Made by a program: the position numbers and the translations under genes. Under the pieces are notes generated by a model. The model had not been told where the DNA came from. It was given only the letters and a program-made list of their open reading frames with translations, and ran no database searches. Of a DNA stretch of 64,000 nt, positions 1-9,053 are shown piece by piece. Source of the DNA: Candidatus Roizmanbacteria bacterium RIFCSPLOWO2_02_FULL_40_13 (GTDB taxonomy: Bacteria; Patescibacteriota; Microgenomatia; UBA1406; GWC2-37-13); the NCBI GenBank assembly GCA_001789965.1, contig MGBA01000021.1, forward strand, positions 153,262 through 217,261, read 5' to 3'. Every line of letters begins with the position of its first letter. Positions within the stretch are counted from its first letter, which is position 1.

Positions 1-1
1 T

Positions 2-883
2 CTTTTTAGTTTTTTTAAAATTCCCTTTGGTTTTTATCAAGCATATAAGATAATTCGTGAAGAAAAGCCTGATATCGTACTAACATTTGGAAGCTATCTT
101 GCGGTTCCAATAGCATGTTGGGCGCGTATTTTTGACATCCCAGTATATTTGCACGAGCAAACCAGCATCCCAGGAAAAGCTACAAAATTTATAGGGAAAT
201 TTGCTAAGAAAATTTTCATTTCTTTTCCGGAGACTAAAACTTATTTTCCCTCAGAAAAAGTGCGTTTGACGGGTAATCCCATACGAAAAGCCGTCTCACT
301 GATTTTAAAGAAACCTTTTCCTCTACAAAAAGAACAAGTTGTATTATACGTAACAGGAGGGTCGCTCGGATCACATAGCATTAATCAACATATCGAAAAC
401 TTATTAGCGAGACTCTTGAAAAAATACACTGTTATACATCAAGTGGGTGATACGAGACGATACAATGATTTTGAGCGACTACTGGAGAAAAAAAGCAAAC
501 TTCCAGAAGAGTTAAAAAATCAATATTTTGTTTTTAAGCACTTTTCCGAAGAAGAAGTAGGTTATGTCTATTCGTTGGCTGATGTTGTTGTTGGACGTGC
601 TGGAGCAAATACTTTTTTTGAGCTTGTATCGCTTGAAAAACCTGCTGTATTTATTCCGCTTCCATGGTCTGCTGAAAAAGAACAACAAAAACAGGCTAAA
701 ATCTTCAAAGATGCAGGAGTGGGGGAGATATTTAATCAGACTGAGAAGAGCGAAAATCTTTTGAGCATAATAAATGCGATATTCCAAAACCTTGCGAAAT
801 ATAAGTCGAATTTTAGAAATTTAAAAAAACTCTACAAAGAAAATGCTGCCAGAACAATCGCAAAAGAAATTCTCAAAAATTAA
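2..883 (+). CDS. murG: MurG, UDP-GlcNAc:lipid I transferase (5' end outside window)
   Basis: The frame is already open at base 2, so the start and the N-terminal part lie upstream; about 293 residues are visible. They show HEQTSIPG, matching the HEQN-x-x-PG block of MurG, then YVTGGSLGS and GRAGANTFFEL, the loops that bind the nucleotide sugar in the C-terminal Rossmann half. Known role: GT28-family MurG adds GlcNAc from UDP-GlcNAc to lipid I on the inner membrane face, making lipid II. The TTG at 149 is an internal codon and not the start. It overlaps ftsQ by 41 bases, which fits a dcw-type operon murG-ftsQ-ftsA-ftsZ. Confidence 0.93.
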   Translation, partial: LFSFFKIPFGFYQAYKIIREEKPDIVLTFGSYLAVPIACWARIFDIPVYLHEQTSIPGKATKFIGKFAKKIFISFPETKTYFPSEKVRLTGNPIRKAVSLILKKPFPLQKEQVVLYVTGGSLGSHSINQHIENLLARLLKKYTVIHQVGDTRRYNDFERLLEKKSKLPEELKNQYFVFKHFSEEEVGYVYSLADVVVGRAGANTFFELVSLEKPAVFIPLPWSAEKEQQKQAKIFKDAGVGEIFNQTEKSENLLSIINAIFQNLAKYKSNFRNLKKLYKENAARTIAKEILKN

Positions 884-1571
884 ACGAGTTCACATTTTTT
901 TTCTTCTCACCTTCTTCTTAACGAGCATCATACTGTACTGCATTTTTTTTGCACTCCAGATTACAAAAGTTGAACTTTCCTCTTCTCAGGAAGGTCCAAA
1001 AGTATTAGGTATAGAAAATTACTATCACAAAAGTCTTTTTTTACTTCAAGAGGGCGAAGTGCAAAGAACTCTTCTTGAAAATAATCCTATGGTAAAGAAG
1101 GTTCAGGTTGAAAAGAAATATCCCGATACCTTGAAGATTCAAATTGAGACAGATAAATCAGTTTCTCTACTGGCTGTAGATCAAGGCTATTTTGCGCTCT
1201 CCCCGAGAGGAAGGATTCTCCTTAAAACAAAAAGTAAGCAAAGCAACGTCCCCATCATAAACTACTACCAAAAACTTCATTATTCGGCATTCCAGACAGG
1301 AGACGTATTAGACCTTAAAGATATACTTACTGCGCTTCATTTCCTCAAGAAAACACAAGAGCTAGGACTGAAGATTCTAAGTATTGATATTAACGGCTTC
1401 AATATGATACGATTACAGTTAGAAAATAAAATGATTTTTTTCACGACAGAAAAAAGTACTGCCGAACAAGATTATGAATTGGAAACCCTTATTCGCCAGT
1501 TTAAGATCGAAGGTCGTGATTTCAAAATGCTTGATTTTCGTTTTGACAAGCCTATCATCACATTACAGTAA
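843..1571 (+). CDS. ftsQ: FtsQ/DivIB-type cell division protein
   Basis: A 242-residue protein with a short cytoplasmic basic head, one membrane segment at about residues 17-39, then an extracytoplasmic part opening with ITKVELSS and holding a POTRA-like stretch (ENNPMVKKVQVEKKYPDTL) and a beta-rich domain. This is the FtsQ/DivIB layout: a bitopic protein that links FtsB/FtsL and the septal synthase in the divisome. Sequence identity within this family is low, so the call rests on architecture plus position between murG and ftsA. The ATG at 843 lies inside murG; no later ATG would keep the membrane segment. Confidence 0.85.
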   Translation: MLPEQSQKKFSKIKRVHIFFLLTFFLTSIILYCIFFALQITKVELSSSQEGPKVLGIENYYHKSLFLLQEGEVQRTLLENNPMVKKVQVEKKYPDTLKIQIETDKSVSLLAVDQGYFALSPRGRILLKTKSKQSNVPIINYYQKLHYSAFQTGDVLDLKDILTALHFLKKTQELGLKILSIDINGFNMIRLQLENKMIFFTTEKSTAEQDYELETLIRQFKIEGRDFKMLDFRFDKPIITLQ

Positions 1572-1574
1572 TAT

Positions 1575-2846
1575 ATGGCCGAAAACTTAATTTGTGGAAT
1601 TGACATTGGGAGCACAAAAATAGCAACGGTGGTTGCGATACAAACAAATGACGAGGAAGATCTCCGCGTAATCGGTTTCAACTCTACAAAATCGCGCGGA
1701 GTTAAGCGTGGTCTTATTATCGATATAGATCAGGTAACTAATGCGATTGAGGAAAGCGTAGAAAAGGCAGAACGGATGGCAGGACATAAGATTACTCACG
1801 CGTTTGCCTCGGTCGGCGGTCCACATATTTCCTCTCTCAACTCACACGGAGTAGTGGCAGTCTCAAATCCCCAGGGAGATATAAACGAAACTGATGTAGA
1901 ACGAGTAGTTGAAGCTGCACGTGCAATATCACTTTCTACGACAAGACAGATCATCGAAGTACTTCCGCGCGAATACATGGTAGATGGGCAATCCGGAATT
2001 AAAAATCCAGCGGGAATGAGCGGAGTACGATTGGAGGTTGACACTCATTTGATTACCGCCTCAATAACAAATCTTAAAAATATTGACAGATGTCTTTCTG
2101 ATCTGGGAATTGAAAATGACGGCTTTATTTTTTCAGGATTAGCCTCGGCAGAAGCGGTTCTTACCGATACAGAAAAAGAACTTGGTGTCGTTTTAGTAGA
2201 CATAGGCGGCGGAAAGACCGATATTTGCTTATATGCTGACGGCGCACTTTCATACTCAAGCTCGATTCCTGTAGGCGCACGACATGTGACCAATGATATT
2301 GCAGTAGGGCTTAGAGTTTCGTTGGAGTCAGCGGAAAAAATTAAATTACTTCTCAGTAAGACCTTAAAGCTTTCACAAGGAAAAGATCAGAAAAAGCCGG
2401 ATTCTCTCGCCCTCAATGAGCTGAATTTGCCGGAAGACGTAAGTGATGTTTCTCCCAAAACATTAATTGATAATATTATCGGAGCACGTTTGGAAGAGAT
2501 TTACCGACTAATAGGTGAAGAGATTGAAAAAAGCGGTTTCGGTCAAAACATCCCATCAGGTTTGGTAGTAACCGGAGGAGGAGCTCATACAATCGGTATG
2601 ATTGAAACCGGAAGAAAAGTCATTGGTCTTCCAATTCGTCTCGGAATTCCGACTAAAGTAATAGGACTTCTTGACGAAGTTCTGGAACCGGAATATGCTT
2701 CTACTGTTGGTTTGATTTTATGGGGGAGAAAAAATATAATAGGGTACGAATCGGGCATAAAAAAATTCAATAAAATTTTCAAAGATTTTTCGATAGAAAG
2801 TTCCATAGGAAAAGTCAAGAATCTGGTCAAACAATTTATACCATAA
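1575..2846 (+). CDS. ftsA: FtsA, actin-like membrane tether for FtsZ
   Basis: 423 residues. The actin-fold phosphate loops are visible: CGIDIGSTKIATVVA near the N terminus and VVLVDIGGGKTDICLY in the middle, with GLVVTGGGAHTIG as the adenosine motif. Residues around EVLPREYMVDGQ belong to the 1C subdomain typical of FtsA. The C terminus ends in a basic amphipathic stretch (SSIGKVKNLVKQFIP) fitting the membrane-targeting helix. Known role: anchors FtsZ filaments to the membrane and recruits later division proteins. It starts 3 bases after ftsQ and ends 1 base before ftsZ, so one transcript is likely. Confidence 0.96.
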   Translation: MAENLICGIDIGSTKIATVVAIQTNDEEDLRVIGFNSTKSRGVKRGLIIDIDQVTNAIEESVEKAERMAGHKITHAFASVGGPHISSLNSHGVVAVSNPQGDINETDVERVVEAARAISLSTTRQIIEVLPREYMVDGQSGIKNPAGMSGVRLEVDTHLITASITNLKNIDRCLSDLGIENDGFIFSGLASAEAVLTDTEKELGVVLVDIGGGKTDICLYADGALSYSSSIPVGARHVTNDIAVGLRVSLESAEKIKLLLSKTLKLSQGKDQKKPDSLALNELNLPEDVSDVSPKTLIDNIIGARLEEIYRLIGEEIEKSGFGQNIPSGLVVTGGGAHTIGMIETGRKVIGLPIRLGIPTKVIGLLDEVLEPEYASTVGLILWGRKNIIGYESGIKKFNKIFKDFSIESSIGKVKNLVKQFIP

Positions 2847-2847
2847 C

Positions 2848-3990
2848 ATGTTAGTTAAACCACGAGCGGGACAACCTGCAAAGATAAAGGTCATAGGTGT
2901 TGGAGGCGGTGGCGGGAATGCAATTTCTTCAATGATCAATGATGGAGGAATTCCTGGGGTGGAGTTCGTTGTTGTCAACACAGACGCTCAGGCGCTTCTT
3001 CATAACAAAGCTGAAACAAAAATTCAAATTGGTGAAAATCTTACCCGGGGTTTGGGATCAGGAGGAGATCCTGATATAGGTCAGCAAGCTGCAGAAGAAT
3101 CAAGAGAAAAACTTCAGGAAGAGCTTGCGGGGGCAGACATGATCTTTATTACCTGCGGAGAAGGAGGGGGAACCGGAACAGGATCCTCTCCGATAATCGC
3201 AGAGATCGCGCAGGAAACAGGAGCTCTTACGGTCGCGGTTGTCACTAAGCCGTTTGAATTTGAAGGGGCGAAGCGGAAAGTACTTTCCGAGCAGGGAACT
3301 CAAAACCTTCAGGATAAGGTAGATACTCTTATCATTGTTCCCAATCAAAAAATTCTTCAGGTAGTCGACCGAAAGACTTCAATTATTGATGCATTTAAAA
3401 AGATAGATTCAGTACTTCATCAGGGCGTAAGAGGAATTGCCGAACTTATTACGATTCCAGGACTGGTTAACGTCGATTTTGCAGATGTAAAAACAATTAT
3501 GAAAAATGCAGGGACAGCTCTCATGGGAATAGGTGTGGGAAGTGGTGATAAACGTGCCATGGAGGCAATCCGTCAAGCTATTTCTTCCCCGCTTCTTGAT
3601 GTTTCGATTGAAGGATCAAAAGGAGTGCTTTTCAATATTGTCGGTGGGCCAGATTTATCAATGAGCGAAGTAGACGAAGCAGCTTCCATCATTGCGAAAA
3701 CCGTTGACCCCGACGCAGATATCATTTTTGGAGCTGTAATTGACGACAAGATGGTGGATCAGATAAGGGTAACCCTTATTGCGACGAAGTTTGATGAGGG
3801 AAAGCTTAAGATGTTCCGGTTCCGACCTGATCAAAAGAAAGAAGAGCGTCTGGAACAAAGCGATAACATAGATGAAGAAAAGAAAATAGAAGATCTGAAC
3901 GATCTTTCTCAACCTTCTGAGGTTACTGAAGAAGAACTCTTTGACGATGACTCTGAGTTCGACATTCCCGCATTCCTAAGAAAGAAATAG
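2848..3990 (+). CDS. ftsZ: FtsZ, tubulin-like division GTPase
   Basis: 380 residues. The tubulin signature GGGTGTGS is at residues 106-113, preceded by the early glycine loop [10 protein letters not shown], and followed by the T7 region [11 protein letters not shown] that completes the GTPase site of the next subunit. After the two tubulin-like domains comes an acidic linker of about 45 residues and the conserved tail DIPAFLRKK, the peptide that binds FtsA and other partners. It polymerises into the Z ring at mid-cell. The ATG follows the ftsA stop by one base, with no Shine-Dalgarno of its own, suggesting translational coupling. Confidence 0.98.
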   Translation: MLVKPRAGQPAKIKVIGVGGGGGNAISSMINDGGIPGVEFVVVNTDAQALLHNKAETKIQIGENLTRGLGSGGDPDIGQQAAEESREKLQEELAGADMIFITCGEGGGTGTGSSPIIAEIAQETGALTVAVVTKPFEFEGAKRKVLSEQGTQNLQDKVDTLIIVPNQKILQVVDRKTSIIDAFKKIDSVLHQGVRGIAELITIPGLVNVDFADVKTIMKNAGTALMGIGVGSGDKRAMEAIRQAISSPLLDVSIEGSKGVLFNIVGGPDLSMSEVDEAASIIAKTVDPDADIIFGAVIDDKMVDQIRVTLIATKFDEGKLKMFRFRPDQKKEERLEQSDNIDEEKKIEDLNDLSQPSEVTEEELFDDDSEFDIPAFLRKK

Positions 3991-4000
3991 TCATCTTTGC

Positions 4001-4006
4001 TATAAT
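4001..4006 (+). promoter_or_regulatory. Promoter -10 of ileS, leaderless geometry
   Basis: TATAAT with an upstream TGC (extended -10), 8 bases before the ATG of ileS. A start about 7 bases past the hexamer would fall on or next to the A of ATG. No clear -35 box. Confidence 0.7.
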
Positions 4007-4014
4007 CTTCAAAT

Positions 4015-6852
4015 ATGTTTAAGCTTGTCGAAGCGGTCCCCGATTTTGCAAAAATCGAGGAAAATATACTTAAATTCTGGAAAAAAAATAAGATTTTTGA
4101 AAAATCTATTGAGCAAAAACCTAAAGATAAGCCTTGGACATTTCTCGACGGGCCACCTTTCGTAACAGGCTCACCACACTACGGATCTCTTCTTTCATCT
4201 CTTCCTAAGGATCTTTTTGGCCGATATTGGACTATGAAGGGGTATCGCGTAAGGCGAGTATGGGGATGGGACGGCCACGGATTGCCGATTGAGAACAAAG
4301 TTGAAGGTGAATTAAACATAAAAAGAAAAAGAGACATTGAAGAAAAAGTAGGGATTAAGAAATTCATAGAAGAATGTAAAAAATACGTTTTGCAGGTTTC
4401 TGCTGACTGGGAATGGTACGTAGATCATATAGGAAGATGGGTAGATTTTAAAAACGCATACAAAACATGGGATACAACCTATATGGAATCGGTCATGTGG
4501 GTTTTCAAACAGATGTATGATAAGGGACACGTCTACAAAGGACTTCGGGTTTCATTATACTGTCCGCACTGTGCGACCCCAATTTCTAACTTCGAAGTTG
4601 CAATGGACGCGGATAACTATAAGGATGTGACTGAGTCGGGGACTACCTACAAATACCAATTGGAGGGCGAAAAAAACACATATCTTTTGGCTTGGTCTAC
4701 CACCCCTTGGAATAAAATCGTAACTCCTGCGCTCGCTGTAAATCCCAAGCTGTCCTATGTAAAAGTAAAACAGGGTAACGAATATTATATTCTCGGAGAG
4801 AAAACTCTTAAGATGTTAAAAAAAGAGTCGAAACACACAGTTGTCGAGAAAATCAAAGGGAGTAAGTTAGTTGGTCAAAAGTTTGTCCCACACTACGATT
4901 TTTACAAAGCTGACAAGGGAAAAAAAATAGGTGTCGTCTTGGGTGGAGACTTTGTTACCGAAGAAGAGGGAACTGGAGTTGTAACTCTTGCAGTATATGG
5001 AGAGGAAGACCTGGATGCAATGCAGAAAGGAAATATCCAACTAGAATTTCATGTCGATGAAGAAGGAGTAATAAAAGACCACGTTCCTCAGTTTGGAGGG
5101 ATGTTTTATCTAAAGGCGAATAAAGCAGTAAATGAAGATCTTGCAAAAAGAAATCTTATTTATAAGGATGAGCAATACACCCATAACGTAGCGTACTGCT
5201 GGAGATGTGGGACGCGGCTTTTTTTCAATCCTCTGACTGCGTGGTATGTAAACGTCCAAATATTAAAGCCTCTCATGAAAAAAACCAATGAAAAGATAAA
5301 TTGGTATCCCTCTTATTTCAAACACGGACGCTTTTTAAAAAATATGGAAAATGCTCCCGATTGGAATATCTCACGGAATCGCTATTGGGGAAGTCCGGTA
5401 CCGGTGTGGGAGTGTGAATGTGGAGACAGGTTTGTCCCCGGCTCACTAGCGGAATTAGAAAAAGCGAGCGGAAAAAAGATAAGCGATCTTCATAAACCTG
5501 AAATAGACGAGGTGACGATTGCATGTAAAAAGTGTGGAAAACAGGCAAAAAGAACACCTGAAGTGTTAGATAGCTGGATTGAAGCCGGTTCTGCGTCGTT
5601 TGCCGAAAGGCATTTTCCATTCAACAAAGAAGAAAAACTTGAGGAATTTTTTCCACCAGACTACATAACCGAGTATACGGGGCAGATCAGAGCATGGTTT
5701 TACGTACTTCACGTGATCGGCGCCGCTTTATATAAGTCACCATCCTTCAAAAATGTATCGGTAACTGGAGTAATTTTAGGTACAGATGGTAGGAAGATGA
5801 GTAAAAATTTTAAAAATTATCCCGATCCAAAAGAGATGCTTCAAAAATACGGAGGCGACGCATTGAGACTCTATCTTTTAGGAAGTCCGGTTATGAAAGG
5901 CGAGGATATTCTTATCGCAGAAGAATCTTATAGAAATCAAGTAAGGGGGTTACTGCTCGTTTTATGGAATGTTTATAAATTTTTTGTTACATACGCCGAT
6001 CTAAATAAATTTAAACCACAGGAGAAGCATGAAGCATCAAAAAATATTTTGGATATATGGATAGTTTCATTACTTAACAAGCTCATTGTCAATATGACAG
6101 ATAAACTGGATTCCTATGACACGGTCTCCTCTATAAACCTCCTCAATAATTTTGTCCAAGATCTGTCAACTTGGTATCTTCGGAGAAGTAGAAGCAGGGC
6201 TTCCTCCATGGAATTTTTAAACACTCTACATCATGTTTTAGTGACGTTGACTAAACTTCTTGCGCCCATTACACCTTTTACAGCTGAAGAGATGTATAAA
6301 AACCTTACAGAAGACGAATCGGTTCATCTGGCAGACTGGCCAAAAGCAGACGAGTCGAAGACAAATAAAGAGCTGGAAACATATATGGAAAAGATAAGAA
6401 AAGTCGCAGAAAAGGGCCATAAGATTAGAAAAGAAAAAAGCATAAGGGTAAGGCAACCACTTGGCGACATGTTTTATTCTTTTCACACAGAAAAGACATA
6501 TGATCCTTTAATATTCATAGAACTTCTTAAAGAGGAGTTAAATGTAAAAGGGGTAATGTATTCAAAAGAGCATAAACTTCCAACTCACAAAGGGACGTGG
6601 GAAATTGCTACAGATCCGGATGTAAGCGTAGGAATAGATCTTGCAATAACTGATGAGCTAGGGGCTGAAGGAGAAATGAGAGAGATAGTACGCGAAATCC
6701 AAGCTCAAAGGAAGAAACTGGGAACTAAACTTTCAGAAGTAGTAGACGTGCAATTAACCAGTTGGCCAAAAGAGTTTGAAGACGAAATTAAAACTAGAGC
6801 TCTAGTGGATAAGATAAGTAAGGGTGAAGACTTCAAAATTATCAGAAAATAA
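4015..6852 (+). CDS. ileS: Isoleucyl-tRNA synthetase, archaeal/eukaryal-type
   Basis: 945 residues. Class I synthetase: the HIGH box is read as PHYGSLL (His55-Tyr-Gly-Ser58) and the KMSKS box as KMSKN (residues 594-598) followed by NYPDP, which is the type-2 (archaeal/eukaryal) IleRS context. WSTTPWNKI belongs to the CP1 editing domain, GWDGHGLPIE is the strongly conserved Ile/Val/LeuRS block, and CxxC pairs (CWRCG, CECG, CKKCG) suggest zinc sites. It charges tRNA-Ile with isoleucine and edits valine. Oddity: the second His of HIGH is Ser. Followed 3 bases later by rodA. Confidence 0.95.
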   Translation: MFKLVEAVPDFAKIEENILKFWKKNKIFEKSIEQKPKDKPWTFLDGPPFVTGSPHYGSLLSSLPKDLFGRYWTMKGYRVRRVWGWDGHGLPIENKVEGELNIKRKRDIEEKVGIKKFIEECKKYVLQVSADWEWYVDHIGRWVDFKNAYKTWDTTYMESVMWVFKQMYDKGHVYKGLRVSLYCPHCATPISNFEVAMDADNYKDVTESGTTYKYQLEGEKNTYLLAWSTTPWNKIVTPALAVNPKLSYVKVKQGNEYYILGEKTLKMLKKESKHTVVEKIKGSKLVGQKFVPHYDFYKADKGKKIGVVLGGDFVTEEEGTGVVTLAVYGEEDLDAMQKGNIQLEFHVDEEGVIKDHVPQFGGMFYLKANKAVNEDLAKRNLIYKDEQYTHNVAYCWRCGTRLFFNPLTAWYVNVQILKPLMKKTNEKINWYPSYFKHGRFLKNMENAPDWNISRNRYWGSPVPVWECECGDRFVPGSLAELEKASGKKISDLHKPEIDEVTIACKKCGKQAKRTPEVLDSWIEAGSASFAERHFPFNKEEKLEEFFPPDYITEYTGQIRAWFYVLHVIGAALYKSPSFKNVSVTGVILGTDGRKMSKNFKNYPDPKEMLQKYGGDALRLYLLGSPVMKGEDILIAEESYRNQVRGLLLVLWNVYKFFVTYADLNKFKPQEKHEASKNILDIWIVSLLNKLIVNMTDKLDSYDTVSSINLLNNFVQDLSTWYLRRSRSRASSMEFLNTLHHVLVTLTKLLAPITPFTAEEMYKNLTEDESVHLADWPKADESKTNKELETYMEKIRKVAEKGHKIRKEKSIRVRQPLGDMFYSFHTEKTYDPLIFIELLKEELNVKGVMYSKEHKLPTHKGTWEIATDPDVSVGIDLAITDELGAEGEMREIVREIQAQRKKLGTKLSEVVDVQLTSWPKEFEDEIKTRALVDKISKGEDFKIIRK

Positions 6853-6855
6853 TCT

Positions 6856-7890
6856 ATGTTTTCGATACTTCTTCCTTTGCTATTTTTAAATTTCTTCAGT
6901 TTTTTTAATCTTCTTGGAATAAAAAAAGAACTCTTAGTTAATCAAATAGTCTTTTTCTTTATCGGTATTTGTTTTTTCTTCCTTGCAAAAAAGGTAGGTA
7001 TATTTTTTTTCAGGAACAACGCAAAATTCTTCTACTGGTTATTCATCTTTCTTCTTGTGGTTACTTTTGTCATAGGAAGCGAGATAAGAGGTTCAAGAAG
7101 GTGGATAGATTTTTATATATTTAACTTTCAGTCATCCGAGTTTTTTAAGATATTCTTTGTAATTTTTTTTGCCGATTTTTTCACTCGCTTTAAAAAAGAC
7201 CTTGAGGACCCAAAAGTTTTCTTAAAAAGTCTTTTATATTTTCTACTTCCTACTTTTATTATTTTTCGTCAACCGGATTTAGGTAACGCGTTGGTTTATC
7301 TTGTCATATATTTTTCAATTCTTTTATTCTCATCTGTTCCCAAAAAGTACATCCTCTACTTGTTAGTTGTGGCAGTTCTATTGTTACCATCAAGTTGGTT
7401 TTTCCTGCATGATTATCAAAAAGACAGGATAGTCAGCTTTATTAATCCCTCGCTTACCCAGAGAGGTACCGGATACAATATGATCCAGGCTATTATAACG
7501 GTGGGCTCAGGCAAGTTTTTAGGAAAAGGGCTTGGTTACGGCACTCAATCGCAACTGTTTTTTCTCCCTGAAAATCATACGGATTTTGCGTTTTCATCAC
7601 TCGTTGAACAATTTGGCTTTATGGGAGGATTAGTTGTCCTTGGACTTTACTTCATACTAATGCTTCAAATGGTCAAAAAAATATTCAGCTTTGCACAAGC
7701 TAAAGATGAGGAAACACTTTTCACGTTTTACTTCCTTATCGGCTTCTTTTCTTATCTTACATTTCAAACTTTAGTCAATCTCGGAATGAATGTGGGACTC
7801 CTACCGATAGTAGGAATTGCGCTTCCTTTTATTTCCTATGGAGGCTCATCTTTGGTCAGTCTTTTCTTTTCATTTGGTCTTATCCCTTAA
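6856..7890 (+). CDS. rodA: RodA/FtsW-family peptidoglycan glycosyltransferase
   Basis: 344 residues, almost entirely membrane segments (about ten). Family blocks are clear: GSRRWIDFYIFNFQSSEFFK (the W-I-x-x-x-Q-x-S-E loop), FRQPDLGNALVY with the catalytic-type Asp, HTDFAFSSLVEQFGFMGG, and PFISYGGSSLVSLF near the end. SEDS proteins polymerise lipid II into glycan strands. RodA and FtsW cannot be separated with certainty by eye; RodA is preferred for the short length and absence of the FtsW GARRW-x-x-x-G form, but the nearby ftsQAZ would also suit FtsW. The protein stops soon after the last conserved block. Confidence 0.88.
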   Translation: MFSILLPLLFLNFFSFFNLLGIKKELLVNQIVFFFIGICFFFLAKKVGIFFFRNNAKFFYWLFIFLLVVTFVIGSEIRGSRRWIDFYIFNFQSSEFFKIFFVIFFADFFTRFKKDLEDPKVFLKSLLYFLLPTFIIFRQPDLGNALVYLVIYFSILLFSSVPKKYILYLLVVAVLLLPSSWFFLHDYQKDRIVSFINPSLTQRGTGYNMIQAIITVGSGKFLGKGLGYGTQSQLFFLPENHTDFAFSSLVEQFGFMGGLVVLGLYFILMLQMVKKIFSFAQAKDEETLFTFYFLIGFFSYLTFQTLVNLGMNVGLLPIVGIALPFISYGGSSLVSLFFSFGLIP

Positions 7891-7921
7891 AACAACGATT
7901 GCAGATATCGCCTCAGTAAGC

Positions 7922-7927
7922 TATAAT
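7922..7927 (+). promoter_or_regulatory. Promoter -10 of rplU operon, leaderless geometry
   Basis: TATAAT lies 10 bases before the rplU ATG and 31 bases after the rodA stop. The short distance leaves room for a leader of only a few bases. Confidence 0.65.
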
Positions 7928-7937
7928 TTTTCATAAT

Positions 7938-8249
7938 ATGTCAAAGCTTGCGGTGATAAAAACAGGTGGAAAACAGTATCTTGTAACTGAAAAGGACGAG
8001 CTTATAGTCGACAAGCTCCAATCTGACAAGGGAAAAAAGGTAGAGTTGGAAACTCTTGCTCTGATTGACTCTCAAAAAAATACAGTAGAGTTGGGCGAGC
8101 CCTTACTAAAGGTAAAGGTACAGGCTGAGATAGTTGATCACATTCAAGGAGACAAAGTGAGAATTGCCCGTTTTAAAGCAAAGGTTAGATATAGAAAAGT
8201 AAAAGGATTTAGATCTCAACTTTCCAAAATTAAAATAGTAAAGATTTAA
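7938..8249 (+). CDS. rplU: 50S ribosomal protein L21
   Basis: 103 residues, the normal length for L21. It opens with the family signature VIKTGGKQYLVTEKD, has the middle KVEL(E)TLAL strand, and ends with a basic KAKVRYRKVKGFRSQLSKI block that contacts 23S rRNA. L21 is a structural protein of the large subunit. It is the first gene of rplU-rpmA-(ParB-type HTH); the usual L21-L27 order is kept with 1 base between the two genes. Confidence 0.97.
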   Translation: MSKLAVIKTGGKQYLVTEKDELIVDKLQSDKGKKVELETLALIDSQKNTVELGEPLLKVKVQAEIVDHIQGDKVRIARFKAKVRYRKVKGFRSQLSKIKIVKI

Positions 8250-8250
8250 C

Positions 8251-8496
8251 ATGGCGCATACAAAGTCACAAAAAGCTGCTGCCGGCAACCGAGATTCACG
8301 TTCAAAAAGATTAGGAGTGAAGATTTACGGTGGTCAGAAAGTGGAAGCTGGAAATATTATAATTCGTCAAAAGGGTTCAAAAGTTAGAGCTGGAGACGGA
8401 GTTCATCTTTCAAAAGACTTTACCCTTATCGCACTCCGTGCGGGAATAGTCGAATTCAAACAAAAACGAGGACAAAAATATGTCTTTGTTGTATGA
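8251..8496 (+). CDS. rpmA: 50S ribosomal protein L27
   Basis: 81 residues. The core RLGVKIYGGQKV and IIIRQKGSKVRAG are diagnostic for L27. The N terminus, which reaches toward the peptidyl transferase centre in known ribosomes, reads MAHTKSQKAAAGNRDSRSK: the AH start and the RDS block are kept, but the glycine-rich stretch found in model bacteria (AHKK-x-GGS) is replaced by KSQKAAAG. There is no long N-terminal extension needing protease removal as in Firmicutes. Its TGA stop overlaps the next ATG (ATGA). Confidence 0.96.
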   Translation: MAHTKSQKAAAGNRDSRSKRLGVKIYGGQKVEAGNIIIRQKGSKVRAGDGVHLSKDFTLIALRAGIVEFKQKRGQKYVFVV

Positions 8497-9053
8497 ACGA
8501 TGAAATTCTGGCGTTGCTAAAACGCATTCAACAGCAAGAAGATCCTTTTTCAAAAGCAAAACTTCTTTACTCCTTAAAAAAGGACAAACAAATTCCCCTG
8601 AGTGTAATAAGCGCTGAAATTAAAATAAAACCTTCATATATCAGTCACATTCTAAGACTATTAAAGCTTCCCCCTCTCATAGTTGACGGATTCTACTCTA
8701 AACTGGTTACCATTAGTCACCTTTTTATTCTATCCCGTCTACATGATGAAAAGCAGATGATTGCCTTGTATGAAAAAATCCTAACCGAAAACTTGACTGC
8801 TTTTCAAACAGAGCAAGAGGTAAGAGAAATTCTATACGATGTGAAAAACGAAGGGGGACGCTTGGAGAAGAAGGAAGTTGAAGAATTTATTAAGACGGTT
8901 GGAAGAGATAATAAAAGAGTAAAAATCATCCAAACTCGCACTAGAGGGAAGTTTATTGTGGAGATAGAGGGAAATTTAGTAAAGACGACTGCTGAGCTTA
9001 AAAAAATAATGAATTTACTGCAAAATCTTAAACCTGTCGAAGGAGAAGAATAA
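8493..9053 (+). CDS. ParB-type helix-turn-helix protein without the CTPase domain
   Basis: 186 residues. The section around residues 35-75 reads like the KorB/ParB helix-turn-helix region (IKPSYISHILRLLKLP followed by KLVTISHLFILSRL). The N-terminal ParB/sulfiredoxin-like nuclease-CTPase domain and its GERR box are absent; the protein starts just before the HTH. The C-terminal half is charged and of unknown fold. Known ParB HTH domains read parS-like sites; whether this protein binds DNA or has a regulatory role is inference. It overlaps rpmA by 4 bases, so it is translated with ribosomal proteins, and its 3' end overlaps lepB on the other strand by 26 bases. Confidence 0.6.
   Translation: MNDEILALLKRIQQQEDPFSKAKLLYSLKKDKQIPLSVISAEIKIKPSYISHILRLLKLPPLIVDGFYSKLVTISHLFILSRLHDEKQMIALYEKILTENLTAFQTEQEVREILYDVKNEGGRLEKKEVEEFIKTVGRDNKRVKIIQTRTRGKFIVEIEGNLVKTTAELKKIMNLLQNLKPVEGEE

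Noticed and set aside
8494..8496. Alternative genetic code with TGA read as Gly (known in some CPR groups)
   Set aside because: TGA ends rpmA, polX and others at normal family lengths, and no conserved protein here needs TGA to be read through.
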